A stretch of DNA of 11,783 bases from Elusimicrobiota bacterium (GTDB lineage Bacteria; CAYTYR01; UBA6262; DAOVJB01): the NCBI GenBank assembly GCA_030673425.1, contig DAOVJB010000023.1:1-11783 (forward strand), written 5' to 3'. Below, in pieces: positions 7,701 to 11,783 of this stretch (position 1 is the stretch's first letter; every line of letters begins with the position of its first letter). The notes under the pieces were generated by a model. That model worked only from the letters and a program-made list of their open reading frames with translations. It searched no databases and was not told the origin of the DNA. The position numbers and the translations under genes were made by a program.

Positions 7701-7809
7701 ATTTTTTTGCTAACGAAGGAGTGACCGCTGTATGCCCAATCTGAACCAAGCCCATTACTGTTATTATTATGGTAGAAATTAGTATGAAATTATAGGGTCT
7801 TAACTTCAT
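1720..7809 (-). CDS. Giant secreted subtilisin-like (S8) serine protease, multidomain
   Basis: A 2029-residue exported protein with ATG at 7809-7807 and GAGG 5 nt upstream. Domains: Sec signal peptide 1-28; inhibitor-I9-like propeptide about 45-135; S8 catalytic domain about 150-450 with the intact set Asp181 (LDTGVD), His219 (GTHGTH), oxyanion Asn317 (SIGNSG) and Ser392 (GTSMAAP); two carboxypeptidase-regulatory-like domains 453-617; a GATase/ThuA-fold-like domain 619-850; fibronectin-III-like repeats 852-957, 958-1064 and a divergent one 1065-1172; a nidogen-like beta domain 1173-1345; three more repeats 1358-1667; an Ig-like stretch to about 1768; a ZU5-like region about 1770-1925 with a calcium loop at 1866-1877; and a FlgD/type IX-like C-terminal domain about 1935-2029 (YPNPCYP...GELVRTL...GIYLYVV, ending KKIAIIK). 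The protein should be an active endopeptidase held at or released from the cell surface. Its substrate is unknown; degradation of external protein or processing of surface proteins such as its beta-helix neighbour are inferences. Confidence 0.93.
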   Translation of the reverse strand: MKLRPYNFILISTIIITVMGLVQIGHTAVTPSLAKKLKKLDTTEKITVIVRLKDKPDIKAVRGKRAEVLKILKQKNQKSQQMLSPFLSNKRALGKIEKIRHFWLFNGMAVTATKDVIEKIASRPEVEEIHENFIVSLPPIEKADDITPQEDVEWGIAKIKADQVWTNFGIKGNGIRVGHLDTGVDTTHPDLTGKLILWAEFNGSGNQVPSSTPYDSGTHGTHTAGTILGGDATGNYIGVAPEASLISGLVLNGGSGTFAQVVAGMEWIIDPDENPDTDDGAQVVNMSLGATGIYPGWLEPTDNMVAAGTFPAFSIGNSGQGSSGGPGNVPSAFGVGATNSSDEVASFSSGQNVYWNTPPYVGYYLKPDISAPGVSVKSSVPGGGYDTYNGTSMAAPHIAGAVALLLQAEPNATVSQLKQAIIDTSIDYGTVGQDDRYGWGRVDALAAVTLLAISGTLQGTVKDASDSPLKGAIIKITQTGAQTTTDTDGNYDIALAEGTYTVEVSSYAYISQTRTDVQIITDQTTTENFSLSAAPSGTIAGTVTDAQDGSPLSATITVVNTPVDSVTTNPTTGNYSISIAQGTYTLEVTSTGHITQTREDISVTGGQTTTENFILSPSPPLILVDDDIGGSYENYYKNTLDAINYTYDYWNVSNQGSPSTEDLSQYNYVIWFTGNDWSTTLTSSDQTNLADFLDNGGKLFITGQDIGFDIRYDSFYNNYLYATYAADDTNLYGLNGVSGDIMDGIGVSTSGGDGASNQSWPSEIDPISPATSIFIYDTSATSTSSPSPGYGKLSISQNITPADIISSGTGGLKIDTGTYKLVYFSFGFEAINSQAMRSQVMQNVLNWLGLTSDGSPPLGSPTTPVDEGTTSVVSNITFNWAQGTASDPESGIIGYYLQVSTATAFDTYTYSQGVGNVFTKEITNCSNGLTYYARVRAKNGVGLYSEYSDISDGITIDLDTTAPTGKPSTPTDEGTQTGLTTITFNWTQGTATDPESGITGYHLQVGTTPGGNDKFDQDVGNVLSRTITNCSVGSTYYARVRAKNGVELYSDYSENSDGIIIVEPDSTPPIGPSIVRDGTGEDTDYSTSKTQLSANWDQAIDNESGINKYHYAIGTTTGGTDVIDWIDNGSALSGTQIGLNLKDGTTYYFTIKAQNGDGLETDPIYSGYYETLTNNEFIGSGTAQNYRADDVYWEYTLPFTFNFYGTDYTKVYISSNGVLFFSSPSTGHENSQTILKTKVMIAPLWDDIRTNGVTQDGEDIYIHQPDTDSVCIRWCAETTIGASPVNVEVILYNNGDIKFNYGTGNSNLTPTIGISKGNNSDFLISKYDDLTALTQAQTCTIPAEANIYYSSNGQMVDSTPPNDTPSAPTTPNPYSDTSIDFSWTQNSCEDKESGIVSYYLQVSTSTSFDTCIFDEDVGNNLSKEIENCTNGSTYYARVKAKNEAGLYGSWSETSDGITIDITSPVGTPSVPIDGGDYSYANVITFTWTQGTATDAESGIIGYYLQVSTFSSFSYCLFDADVGEVLTKEITDCINEETYYARVKAENGTGIYTEWSDISDGITIDATIPEGAPSKPTGPASYVSSNEITFTWTQGTATDESGIVGYYVQISTETSFSSYIFNSDVGNVLSKSITDCSEGITYYARVKAKNTAGSYGEWSETSDGVMVDTIAPIGSVSFTSSSPPFKTGEYTVELTINDTGLITQTPELSYTPQGGTSTDIFLTGSDKNWTGTLYIESTTPEGEATFTCSIVDATGNTGFTITAGQSFAIEKTIKAAEGGTISNSDGTQVVIPPDILPEDTDINITITTPSADSGIIKEAMDKAEKDRRVKIIETENTIRTFIATDELTGETIVNLNGNVTIIIPYFDADQNDIVDGTDISENTLRIFYLDETIKKWTLIKAVQLNPSRNTVSCQTDHFSTYSIMGYVTGDLENLDQTFCYPNPCYPVQGQTVKIVNLPIDSNITIYIYNITGELVRTLNEDEEIETGVVSATATWDCKNEAGENVASGIYLYVVQTSNNTKVGKKIAIIK
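1723..2007 (-). other. C-terminal sorting-like (FlgD-Ig / type IX-like) domain of the protease
   Basis: Residues 1935-2029 contain YPNPCYP near the start, TIYIYNITGELVRTL, WDCKN, NVASGIYLYVV and a terminal KVGKKIAIIK. This is the pattern of C-terminal domains annotated as FlgD Ig-like or type IX sorting signals, in which a short beta-sandwich ends at the last residue of a large secreted protein. In Bacteroidota such domains direct outer-membrane secretion and anchoring. Whether this organism has that machinery cannot be seen from the window. Confidence 0.7.
2179..2214 (-). other. Dockerin/EF-hand-like calcium loop in the protease
   Basis: Residues 1866-1877 read DADQNDIVDGTD. They place Asp, Asp, Asn, Asp and Asp at loop positions 1, 3, 5, 9 and 12, the arrangement of an EF-hand or dockerin calcium-binding loop. 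It sits in a ZU5-like region (GGTISNSDGTQVVIPP at 1777-1792). Calcium binding is inferred from the motif and would suit an extracellular protein. Confidence 0.6.
3015..3048. repeat. 34-bp exact direct repeat, copy 1 (within R6)
   Basis: Bases 3015-3048 are identical to 3327-3360. The offset is 312 bp, exactly 104 codons, so the copies fall at the same place in adjacent protein repeats (the TFTWTQGTATD strand). Nucleotide identity beyond what the protein requires suggests recent tandem duplication or gene conversion. Confidence 0.85.
3327..3360. repeat. 34-bp exact direct repeat, copy 2 (within R5)
   Basis: Partner of 3015-3048, in register with the 104-codon repeat period of the protease gene. 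Less perfect versions of the same string occur in the first block near 4840 and 5156. Confidence 0.85.
3775..4293 (-). other. Nidogen-like beta domain separating the two repeat blocks
   Basis: Residues 1173-1345 do not match the repeat pattern. They read FIGSG..., LPFTFNFYG, VYISSNGVLFF, APLWDDI, VEVILYNNGDIKFNY and TIGISKG. This resembles the nidogen-type extracellular beta domain found in many secreted bacterial proteins. It sits between R3 and R4, as if inserted in the repeat array or brought in with R3. Its binding role is unknown. Confidence 0.6.
4294..5256 (-). repeat. First block of fibronectin-III-like repeats (R1-R3)
   Basis: This encodes residues 852-957 (R1), 958-1064 (R2) and 1065-1172 (R3). 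R1 and R2 are close copies, with conserved Cys925 and Cys1030 exactly 105 residues apart. A 19-bp string is identical at 4671-4689 and 4986-5004, 315 bp apart. R3 keeps the fold pattern (NWDQAIDNESGI, TTYYFTIKAQNGDG) but lacks the Cys and is clearly older or of different origin. Confidence 0.82.
5260..5955 (-). other. GATase/ThuA-fold-like domain without catalytic Cys
   Basis: Residues 619-850 begin LILVDDDIGGSYENYY, continue with YNYVIWFTGND and LADFLDNGGKLFITGQDIGFD, and end MQNVLNWLGL. The layout suits a class I glutamine-amidotransferase-like flavodoxin fold, and similar domains occur in other large secreted bacterial proteins. Where amidotransferases carry the nucleophile Cys there is GQD (703-705), so a binding or structural role is likelier than catalysis. 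The fold assignment is by pattern only. Confidence 0.5.
5959..6453 (-). other. Tandem carboxypeptidase-regulatory-like domains
   Basis: Residues 453-535 and 536-617 are two copies of a beta-sandwich of about 82 residues: G(T)(L/I)xGTVxDA..SPL, GNY.I..(A).GTYT(V/L)EV and TTTENF.LS. These are typical spacer domains after secreted peptidase domains. Confidence 0.8.
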
Positions 7810-7814
7810 CTTTT

Positions 7815-7818
7815 CCTC
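7815..7818 (-). promoter_or_regulatory. Shine-Dalgarno site of the protease gene
   Basis: GAGG lies 5 nt before the ATG at 7809-7807. It supports that start, which also yields a complete signal peptide. Confidence 0.75.
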
Positions 7819-7822
7819 ATTT

Positions 7823-7888
7823 ATAAATAAAAAACATAGGTTGATAAGTTATACTATAAATGTAAAGTAGACCTATGTTTATATTTAT
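7823..7888 (-). promoter_or_regulatory. Leader hairpin just upstream of the protease start
   Basis: AAACATAGGT (7832-7841) and ACCTATGTTT (7871-7880) form a perfect 10-bp inverted repeat around 29 nt. The pairing extends past an internal mismatch by a further 7 bp of ATAAATA (7823-7829 with 7882-7888). On the minus-strand transcript the 3' arm is followed by a U-rich run and ends 4 nt before the Shine-Dalgarno. It could be a translational or mRNA-stability element, a weak attenuator, or a DNA operator; the sequence does not decide. Confidence 0.5.
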
Positions 7889-7979
7889 ATTTTATCATTA
7901 CAATATTTAAATATATGAATATCTTAAATTTGAATCAATATAAATATAAATAATAAATATTTTTCTACCTTATGATATA

Positions 7980-8008
7980 AGTATACAGTAAAAAATCAGA
8001 ACAGTCAA
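7980..8008 (-). promoter_or_regulatory. Sigma70-type promoter of the protease gene
   Basis: Minus-strand TTGACT (8008-8003) and TATACT (7985-7980) are spaced 17 bp apart, each one base from consensus. Transcription would start near 7973, giving an unusually long leader of about 165 nt before the ATG. Confidence 0.7.
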
Positions 8009-8117
8009 GGATATTTATTATGAATTAACAAAGATTTTTATAGCGATTTTGGTGTTATATAATGTAATCTTTGTGTAATCAATATTATGGTTTTAAATTA
8101 AATTGTTGATTTTTTAT

Positions 8118-8146
8118 TTGCATTTTATTGTGTGAAAGTATATAAT
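8118..8146 (+). promoter_or_regulatory. Sigma70-type promoter of the proC-mtnA-ileS run
   Basis: TTGCAT (8118-8123) and TATAAT (8141-8146) are 17 bp apart. The predicted start near 8153 gives a leader of about 32 nt to the ATG at 8185. No promoter of similar quality was noticed between the downstream genes. Confidence 0.7.
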
Positions 8147-8184
8147 TGTAAGATAAATTGTCATCTTGTTATAATGGGGGATAT

Positions 8185-8991
8185 ATGGCAAAATACGGTA
8201 AAATCGGATTTATAGGAATAGGGAATATGGGACAGGCGATTATTAATGGTCTGATTGAGTCCGGTTTAGTCGCTAAGAGTAATATTTTAGCGTATGATTC
8301 TGATACTAAAAAAAGAGCTATTGCTAAGAAATACGGCATAAAAACAGCTAAGAATAATCAGGATTTAGTTGCTAAAGCCAATATTATTCTATTAGCGGTT
8401 AAACCTCAGGTGATAGATGATGTAGTTAAAGAGATAAAAGACAAGGTATCTGAGTCTAAGACAATTATCTCTATTGCTGCTGGTATAACCACCGGACATA
8501 TTGAGAGATTATTAGGGAAAGTCCGTGTTATTAGAACAATGCCTAATACTCCTGCTCTAATCAGGCAGGGAATAACAGCAATATCTAAGGGGAAATTTGC
8601 TACTAAGAAAGATGAAAAAATAACCCAGGATATATTCTCTTCAGTCGGTGAAACAATAAAAATTGAAGAATCCCAAATGGATGCGGTGACTGCTTTAAGC
8701 GGTAGCGGGCCTGCTTATCTATTTTTAACAATAGAGGCTCTAATTGATGGAGGGATGAAGGTAGGTTTAAGCAGAAAAAACGCAGAAATATTAACAAAGG
8801 AGACTCTTTTAGGTGCGGCAAGAATGGCTGTAGAAACAGGTGAAAATGCGTCTATATTAAGGAAAAAGGTAACCTCTCCCGGTGGAACAACAGAGGCTGC
8901 CCTAAAATATTTGAATAAGAAAAACTTCAGCAAGATATTAGCAGAAGCCATAAAGGTGGCTGCAAAAAGGTCTAAAGAATTAGGTAAATAG
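8185..8991 (+). CDS. proC: Pyrroline-5-carboxylate reductase
   Basis: This enzyme catalyses the last step of proline biosynthesis, NAD(P)H-dependent reduction of 1-pyrroline-5-carboxylate to proline, in the cytoplasm. The 268-residue length is normal for the family. Residues 7-17 form the Rossmann loop (IGFIGIGNMGQ). AVKPQ (71-75), SIAAGIT (96-102) and RTMPNTP (117-123) are family hallmarks. The ProC signature lies at 165-195 (MDAVTALSGSGPAY...EALIDGGMKVG), followed by VTSPGGTTEAAL (229-240). ATG 8185 is preferred over the TTG at 8158: it has a GGGGG ribosome site 4 nt upstream, matches the family N-terminus, and lies 32 nt from the predicted transcript start, whereas the TTG has no Shine-Dalgarno. 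It is the first gene of the run; mtnA follows after 8 bases. Confidence 0.95.
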   Translation: MAKYGKIGFIGIGNMGQAIINGLIESGLVAKSNILAYDSDTKKRAIAKKYGIKTAKNNQDLVAKANIILLAVKPQVIDDVVKEIKDKVSESKTIISIAAGITTGHIERLLGKVRVIRTMPNTPALIRQGITAISKGKFATKKDEKITQDIFSSVGETIKIEESQMDAVTALSGSGPAYLFLTIEALIDGGMKVGLSRKNAEILTKETLLGAARMAVETGENASILRKKVTSPGGTTEAALKYLNKKNFSKILAEAIKVAAKRSKELGK

Positions 8992-8999
8992 GGAGATAT

Positions 9000-10043
9000 A
9001 TGAAAGTTGAAACTATTACTTACAAGGGCGGTTTGGTATATATATTAGACCAGAAAAAGTTACCTCAGAAGAAAGTATATATTAAATGTTCCAGATACCA
9101 GCAGGTGGCAGATGCTATTACCAGGATGAATATCAGGGGGGCGCCGGCTATTGGTGTAGCTGCAGCAATGGGTATTGCCCTTGGTATGAGTGAGCTTAAG
9201 ACTAAGAATAAGGTGGATTTTTTCAATCAGCTCGATAAGATATCCAGAGATTTTGCAAAGACAAGACCGACAGCGGTCAATCTTTTCTGGGCGATTGATA
9301 AAATGGTAAAATGTGCCCACAGGTGTGAAGAGAAATCTCTTTCTTCGATTAAGAAGCTTTTAATAAAAGAGGCAATAGATATTTATAATAAAGACATCCA
9401 GACCAACAAGAAAATAGGTAAGTACGGGGCTCAACTGATACACAAGAAGGCGATGATTCTGACCCATTGCAATGCAGGGGCTCTTGCAACTGCAGGATAC
9501 GGTACTGCTCTTGGAGTTATAAGGAAGGCACATGAACAGAAAAAGAACATCAAAGTCTTTGTTGATGAAACGCGTCCGTATTTACAGGGAGCAAGATTAA
9601 CCGCCTGGGAATTAAAAGAGGAAAAGATTCCTTTTACCCTGATAACTGACAACATGGCAGGATATTTTATGTATCAGGGTAAAATAAACGTGGTCATTGT
9701 AGGAGCTGACAGAATTGCTGCTAACGGTGATGTAGTCAATAAAATAGGTACCTATACCGTAAGTGTATTAGCCAGGAAACATAACATTCCTTTTTATGTG
9801 GCAGCGCCCGTATCCACATTCGATATTACTAAATCAAGCGGTAAAGAGATCGTAATTGAGGAACGAAATTTTCAGGAAGTAACTCATATCGGTAAGAAAA
9901 GAATTACCCCTAAAGGGATTGAGGTGGCTAATCCTGCTTTTGATATTACCCCGCATGATGATATAACCGCGATTATTACTGAAAAGGGAGTTATCAAACC
10001 GCCGTTTAAGAAAAACATAAAGAGAATAATAGGCAATAAATAA
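9000..10043 (+). CDS. mtnA: S-methyl-5-thioribose-1-phosphate isomerase
   Basis: This enzyme converts the aldose 5-methylthioribose-1-phosphate to the ketose methylthioribulose-1-phosphate in methionine salvage from methylthioadenosine. It belongs to the eIF2B-alpha-like family. The 347-residue length is typical. Diagnostic motifs are RGAPAIGVAAA (46-56), RPTAVNLFWA (89-98), LTHCNAGALAT (154-164) with catalytic Cys157, DETRP (189-193), TDNMAGY (216-222), GADRIAANGD (235-244) with catalytic Asp237, and the C-terminal NPAFDITPHDDITAIITE. The catalytic Cys and Asp separate it from a plain eIF2B regulatory subunit. ATG 9000 has GGGAG (8991-8995) overlapping the proC stop, which suggests translational coupling. 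The other salvage genes are not in view, so the full pathway cannot be confirmed; the enzyme also serves the shunt that disposes of 5'-deoxynucleosides. Confidence 0.95.
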   Translation: MKVETITYKGGLVYILDQKKLPQKKVYIKCSRYQQVADAITRMNIRGAPAIGVAAAMGIALGMSELKTKNKVDFFNQLDKISRDFAKTRPTAVNLFWAIDKMVKCAHRCEEKSLSSIKKLLIKEAIDIYNKDIQTNKKIGKYGAQLIHKKAMILTHCNAGALATAGYGTALGVIRKAHEQKKNIKVFVDETRPYLQGARLTAWELKEEKIPFTLITDNMAGYFMYQGKINVVIVGADRIAANGDVVNKIGTYTVSVLARKHNIPFYVAAPVSTFDITKSSGKEIVIEERNFQEVTHIGKKRITPKGIEVANPAFDITPHDDITAIITEKGVIKPPFKKNIKRIIGNK

Positions 10044-10059
10044 GTGTAATGATTCTATT

Positions 10060-10064
10060 GGAGG
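10060..10064 (+). promoter_or_regulatory. Shine-Dalgarno site of ileS
   Basis: GGAGG lies 4 nt before the ATG at 10069 and decides the ileS start. The 25-base gap after mtnA shows no terminator, promoter or T-box-like leader. Confidence 0.85.
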
Positions 10065-10068
10065 TAAG

Positions 10069-11783
10069 ATGAAGAAGTATTCAGAGACGCTGAATCTGCC
10101 AAGGACAGATTTTCCCATGAAGGCCAATTTAAGCCAGAGGGAACCGACAATTCAGTCAAAATGGGAAGAACTTAAAATATATGACCTGCTGCGTAAAACA
10201 TCAGAAGGCAGGCCTAAATATATACTCCATGACGGGCCGCCTTATGCAAACGGGAATATCCATCTGGGGCATGCCTTAAACAAAATATTAAAAGACATCA
10301 TTGTAAAATACAAAGGCCTAAAGGGGTATGATGCTCCTTATGTCCCGGGATGGGACTGTCACGGGCTTCCTATTGAGTACCAGCTGTTAAAAAAGTTAAA
10401 GCTGAATAAAGACCAGATAGACCAGGTTAAATTCAGGAAGCAAGCAGCTGATTTTGCAAACCATTTCATAGGGGTGCAGAGAGAGGAATTCAAGAGATTA
10501 GGTATTTTCGGGGACTGGGATAATCCTTACATCACCATGGACTCTGCTTATGAGGCCAAGATAATAGAAGCTTTCAAAGAACTTGCAAAAAGAGGATATA
10601 TTTACAAGGGGCTAAAACCCGTCCACTGGTGCGCCAGTTGCGAGACGGCACTTGCCGAGGCTGAAGTGGAGTATCAGGACCATGTCTCTCCGTCTGTTTT
10701 CGTGAAGTTCATCCTTAAGGATTCGGATTTCTTAGAAACCCTGAATATCAAGCAGGATATTTATGTTTTGATCTGGACGACTACCCCGTGGACGCTGGTT
10801 GCTAACGTAGCCGTAGCTTTTCATCCTGATTATGAATATGCATTGGTCGATATAGGTAAGAACCAGCTAGTCATTATGGCTAAGGATTTAGTAGAAAGGG
10901 TAACGGAAAAAGCAGATATAAAAGAGTATAAGATAGTTAAAACCTTTAAGGGTGCTAAATTAGAGGGGATAAAATGTCAGCATCCGTTTTTTGAGCAGGA
11001 GTCTGTAGGAATCCTGGCTGATTTTGTTACCATGGAAGAAGGCAGCGGGATTGTGCATATAGCTCCTGGACATGGTGCAGAAGACTATATTATTGGATTA
11101 AAATATAATCTGCCTGTTATAGTACCTGTAGATGATAAAGGTAAGTTTAAGAGTGATGTTCCTCTTTTTGCAGGCTTACATGTTTTTAAGGCGAACATAA
11201 AGATCATCGAAACAATGCGGAATAACGGATCTTTACTCATTTCTGAAGATCTTTCTCATACATATCCCTATTGCTGGCGTTGTAAGAATCCTATTGTGTT
11301 TAGAGCTACAGAGCAATGGTTTCTGGGAGTAGATAAGAATAATTTAAGAAAGAAGATGCTTGGCATAATAAAGGATGTAGCGTGGATTCCTAAGGTAGGA
11401 GAGAAGAGGATATCAGGAATGGTAGAAGGAAGACCTGACTGGTGCCTGTCACGTCAGAGATACTGGGGCGTTCCTATCCCGATCTTTTACTGCAAGAAAT
11501 GTAATAAAGCTCTGCTTGGTGAAGATAGTATCTCAAAAGTACAGGAGCTTTTCTTAAAAGAAGGTTCTGATGCCTGGTTTATAAAATCGGCTGAGGAGAT
11601 ATTAGGCGGTGATATAAAATGTCCGGATTGTTCAGGGACCGAGTTTCGCAAGGAGACGGATATATTAGATGTCTGGTTTGACTCAGGTGTAAGTCATGAG
11701 GCGGTATTAAAACAGAGAGAAGAACTTGTATATCCGGCAGATCTCTATTTAGAAGGAAGCGATCAGCACAGGGGATGGTTTCA
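10069..11783 (+). CDS. ileS: Isoleucyl-tRNA synthetase, 3' end beyond window
   Basis: This enzyme charges tRNA-Ile with isoleucine and hydrolyses mischarged valine. The frame is open for 571 codons to the right edge, roughly the first 60% of a usual 920-940-residue enzyme. Visible are the N-terminal YSETLNLPRTDFPMKANL; the class I HxGH site in PYANGNIHLGHA (His65-His68); PGWDCHGLPIE (93-103); the HWCASCETALAEAEVEY segment (186-202); the CP1 editing domain with WTTTPWT (236-242) and GSGIVHIAPGHGAEDY (325-340), whose Asp339 matches the editing Asp of the family; then RPDWCLSRQRYWGVPIPIF (455-473), DVWFDSG (534-540) and EGSDQHRGWF at the edge. The KMSKS loop, anticodon-binding domain and C-terminal zinc site lie outside. 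The N-terminus looks like the common bacterial type. It is third in the run, and lspA is a frequent next neighbour in bacteria. Confidence 0.96.
   Translation, partial: MKKYSETLNLPRTDFPMKANLSQREPTIQSKWEELKIYDLLRKTSEGRPKYILHDGPPYANGNIHLGHALNKILKDIIVKYKGLKGYDAPYVPGWDCHGLPIEYQLLKKLKLNKDQIDQVKFRKQAADFANHFIGVQREEFKRLGIFGDWDNPYITMDSAYEAKIIEAFKELAKRGYIYKGLKPVHWCASCETALAEAEVEYQDHVSPSVFVKFILKDSDFLETLNIKQDIYVLIWTTTPWTLVANVAVAFHPDYEYALVDIGKNQLVIMAKDLVERVTEKADIKEYKIVKTFKGAKLEGIKCQHPFFEQESVGILADFVTMEEGSGIVHIAPGHGAEDYIIGLKYNLPVIVPVDDKGKFKSDVPLFAGLHVFKANIKIIETMRNNGSLLISEDLSHTYPYCWRCKNPIVFRATEQWFLGVDKNNLRKKMLGIIKDVAWIPKVGEKRISGMVEGRPDWCLSRQRYWGVPIPIFYCKKCNKALLGEDSISKVQELFLKEGSDAWFIKSAEEILGGDIKCPDCSGTEFRKETDILDVWFDSGVSHEAVLKQREELVYPADLYLEGSDQHRGWF

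Larger units (their letters stand above)
7810..8184. other. Divergent intergenic region, no gene
   Basis: These 375 very AT-rich bases separate the protease (minus) from proC (plus). No coding frame is convincing. They hold one promoter for each direction, the protease leader with its hairpin, and an AT-rich 11-bp inverted repeat (7878-7888 with 7940-7950). A further 9-bp inverted repeat (ACAAAGATT 8028-8036, AATCTTTGT 8066-8074) lies between the two promoters, again with a 29-nt loop; it is a candidate operator or chance. Confidence 0.8.

Noticed and set aside
8158-8175. Second -10-like TATAAT at 8170-8175
   Set aside because: It sits immediately before the proC ribosome site, so a transcript from it would start at or after the start codon; the promoter at 8118-8146 is better placed.
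8158-8184. Upstream TTG start for proC adding nine residues
   Set aside because: It has no Shine-Dalgarno, lies only about 5 nt from the predicted transcript start, and the extra residues do not fit the family N-terminus. ATG 8185 has a G-rich site like that of mtnA.
9834-10127. Minus-strand open frame across the mtnA/ileS junction
   Set aside because: It is a shadow of two well-supported genes.

Overview
The window is bacterial and AT-rich. It has two halves that diverge from an intergenic region at about 7810-8184. The left half (minus strand) holds two large exported proteins. The right half (plus strand) holds a tightly packed run of housekeeping metabolic genes. Consensus-like sigma70 promoters, strong Shine-Dalgarno sites and Sec-type signal peptides all point to Bacteria. 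The 2029-residue protease ends in a domain resembling the FlgD-like / type IX secretion C-terminal sorting domains. Such domains are common in large surface proteins of Gram-negative and uncultivated lineages (Bacteroidota, and candidate phyla of the Omnitrophota or Desantisbacteria kind). The phylum cannot be fixed from the sequence alone.

Left half: from right to left, a 6.1 kb gene encodes a subtilisin-family (S8) protease. It has a signal peptide, propeptide, intact catalytic residues, two carboxypeptidase-regulatory-like domains, a glutamine-amidotransferase-fold-like domain without the nucleophile Cys, six fibronectin-III-like repeats split 3+3 by a nidogen-like domain, a ZU5-like region with a calcium loop, and the C-terminal sorting-like domain. 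Downstream on the same strand, with its own near-perfect promoter, is a large gene that starts with TTG and runs off the left edge. It encodes a secreted right-handed beta-helix (NosD/PbH1-type) protein. Both look like cell-surface or extracellular products.

Middle: 7810-8184 (375 bases) has no gene. It contains a minus-strand promoter with a leader of about 165 nt for the protease gene, a plus-strand promoter with a short leader for proC, and several AT-rich inverted repeats.

Right half: proC (pyrroline-5-carboxylate reductase), mtnA (methylthioribose-1-phosphate isomerase) and ileS (isoleucyl-tRNA synthetase, cut by the right edge) are separated by 8 and 25 bases. They are probably one transcript, linking proline synthesis, methionine salvage and isoleucine charging.

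No defence system, mobile element, CRISPR array, tRNA or rRNA was seen. The most notable content is the protease's modular architecture, the TTG-initiated beta-helix gene, and hairpins abutting the ribosome-binding sites of both exported-protein genes.
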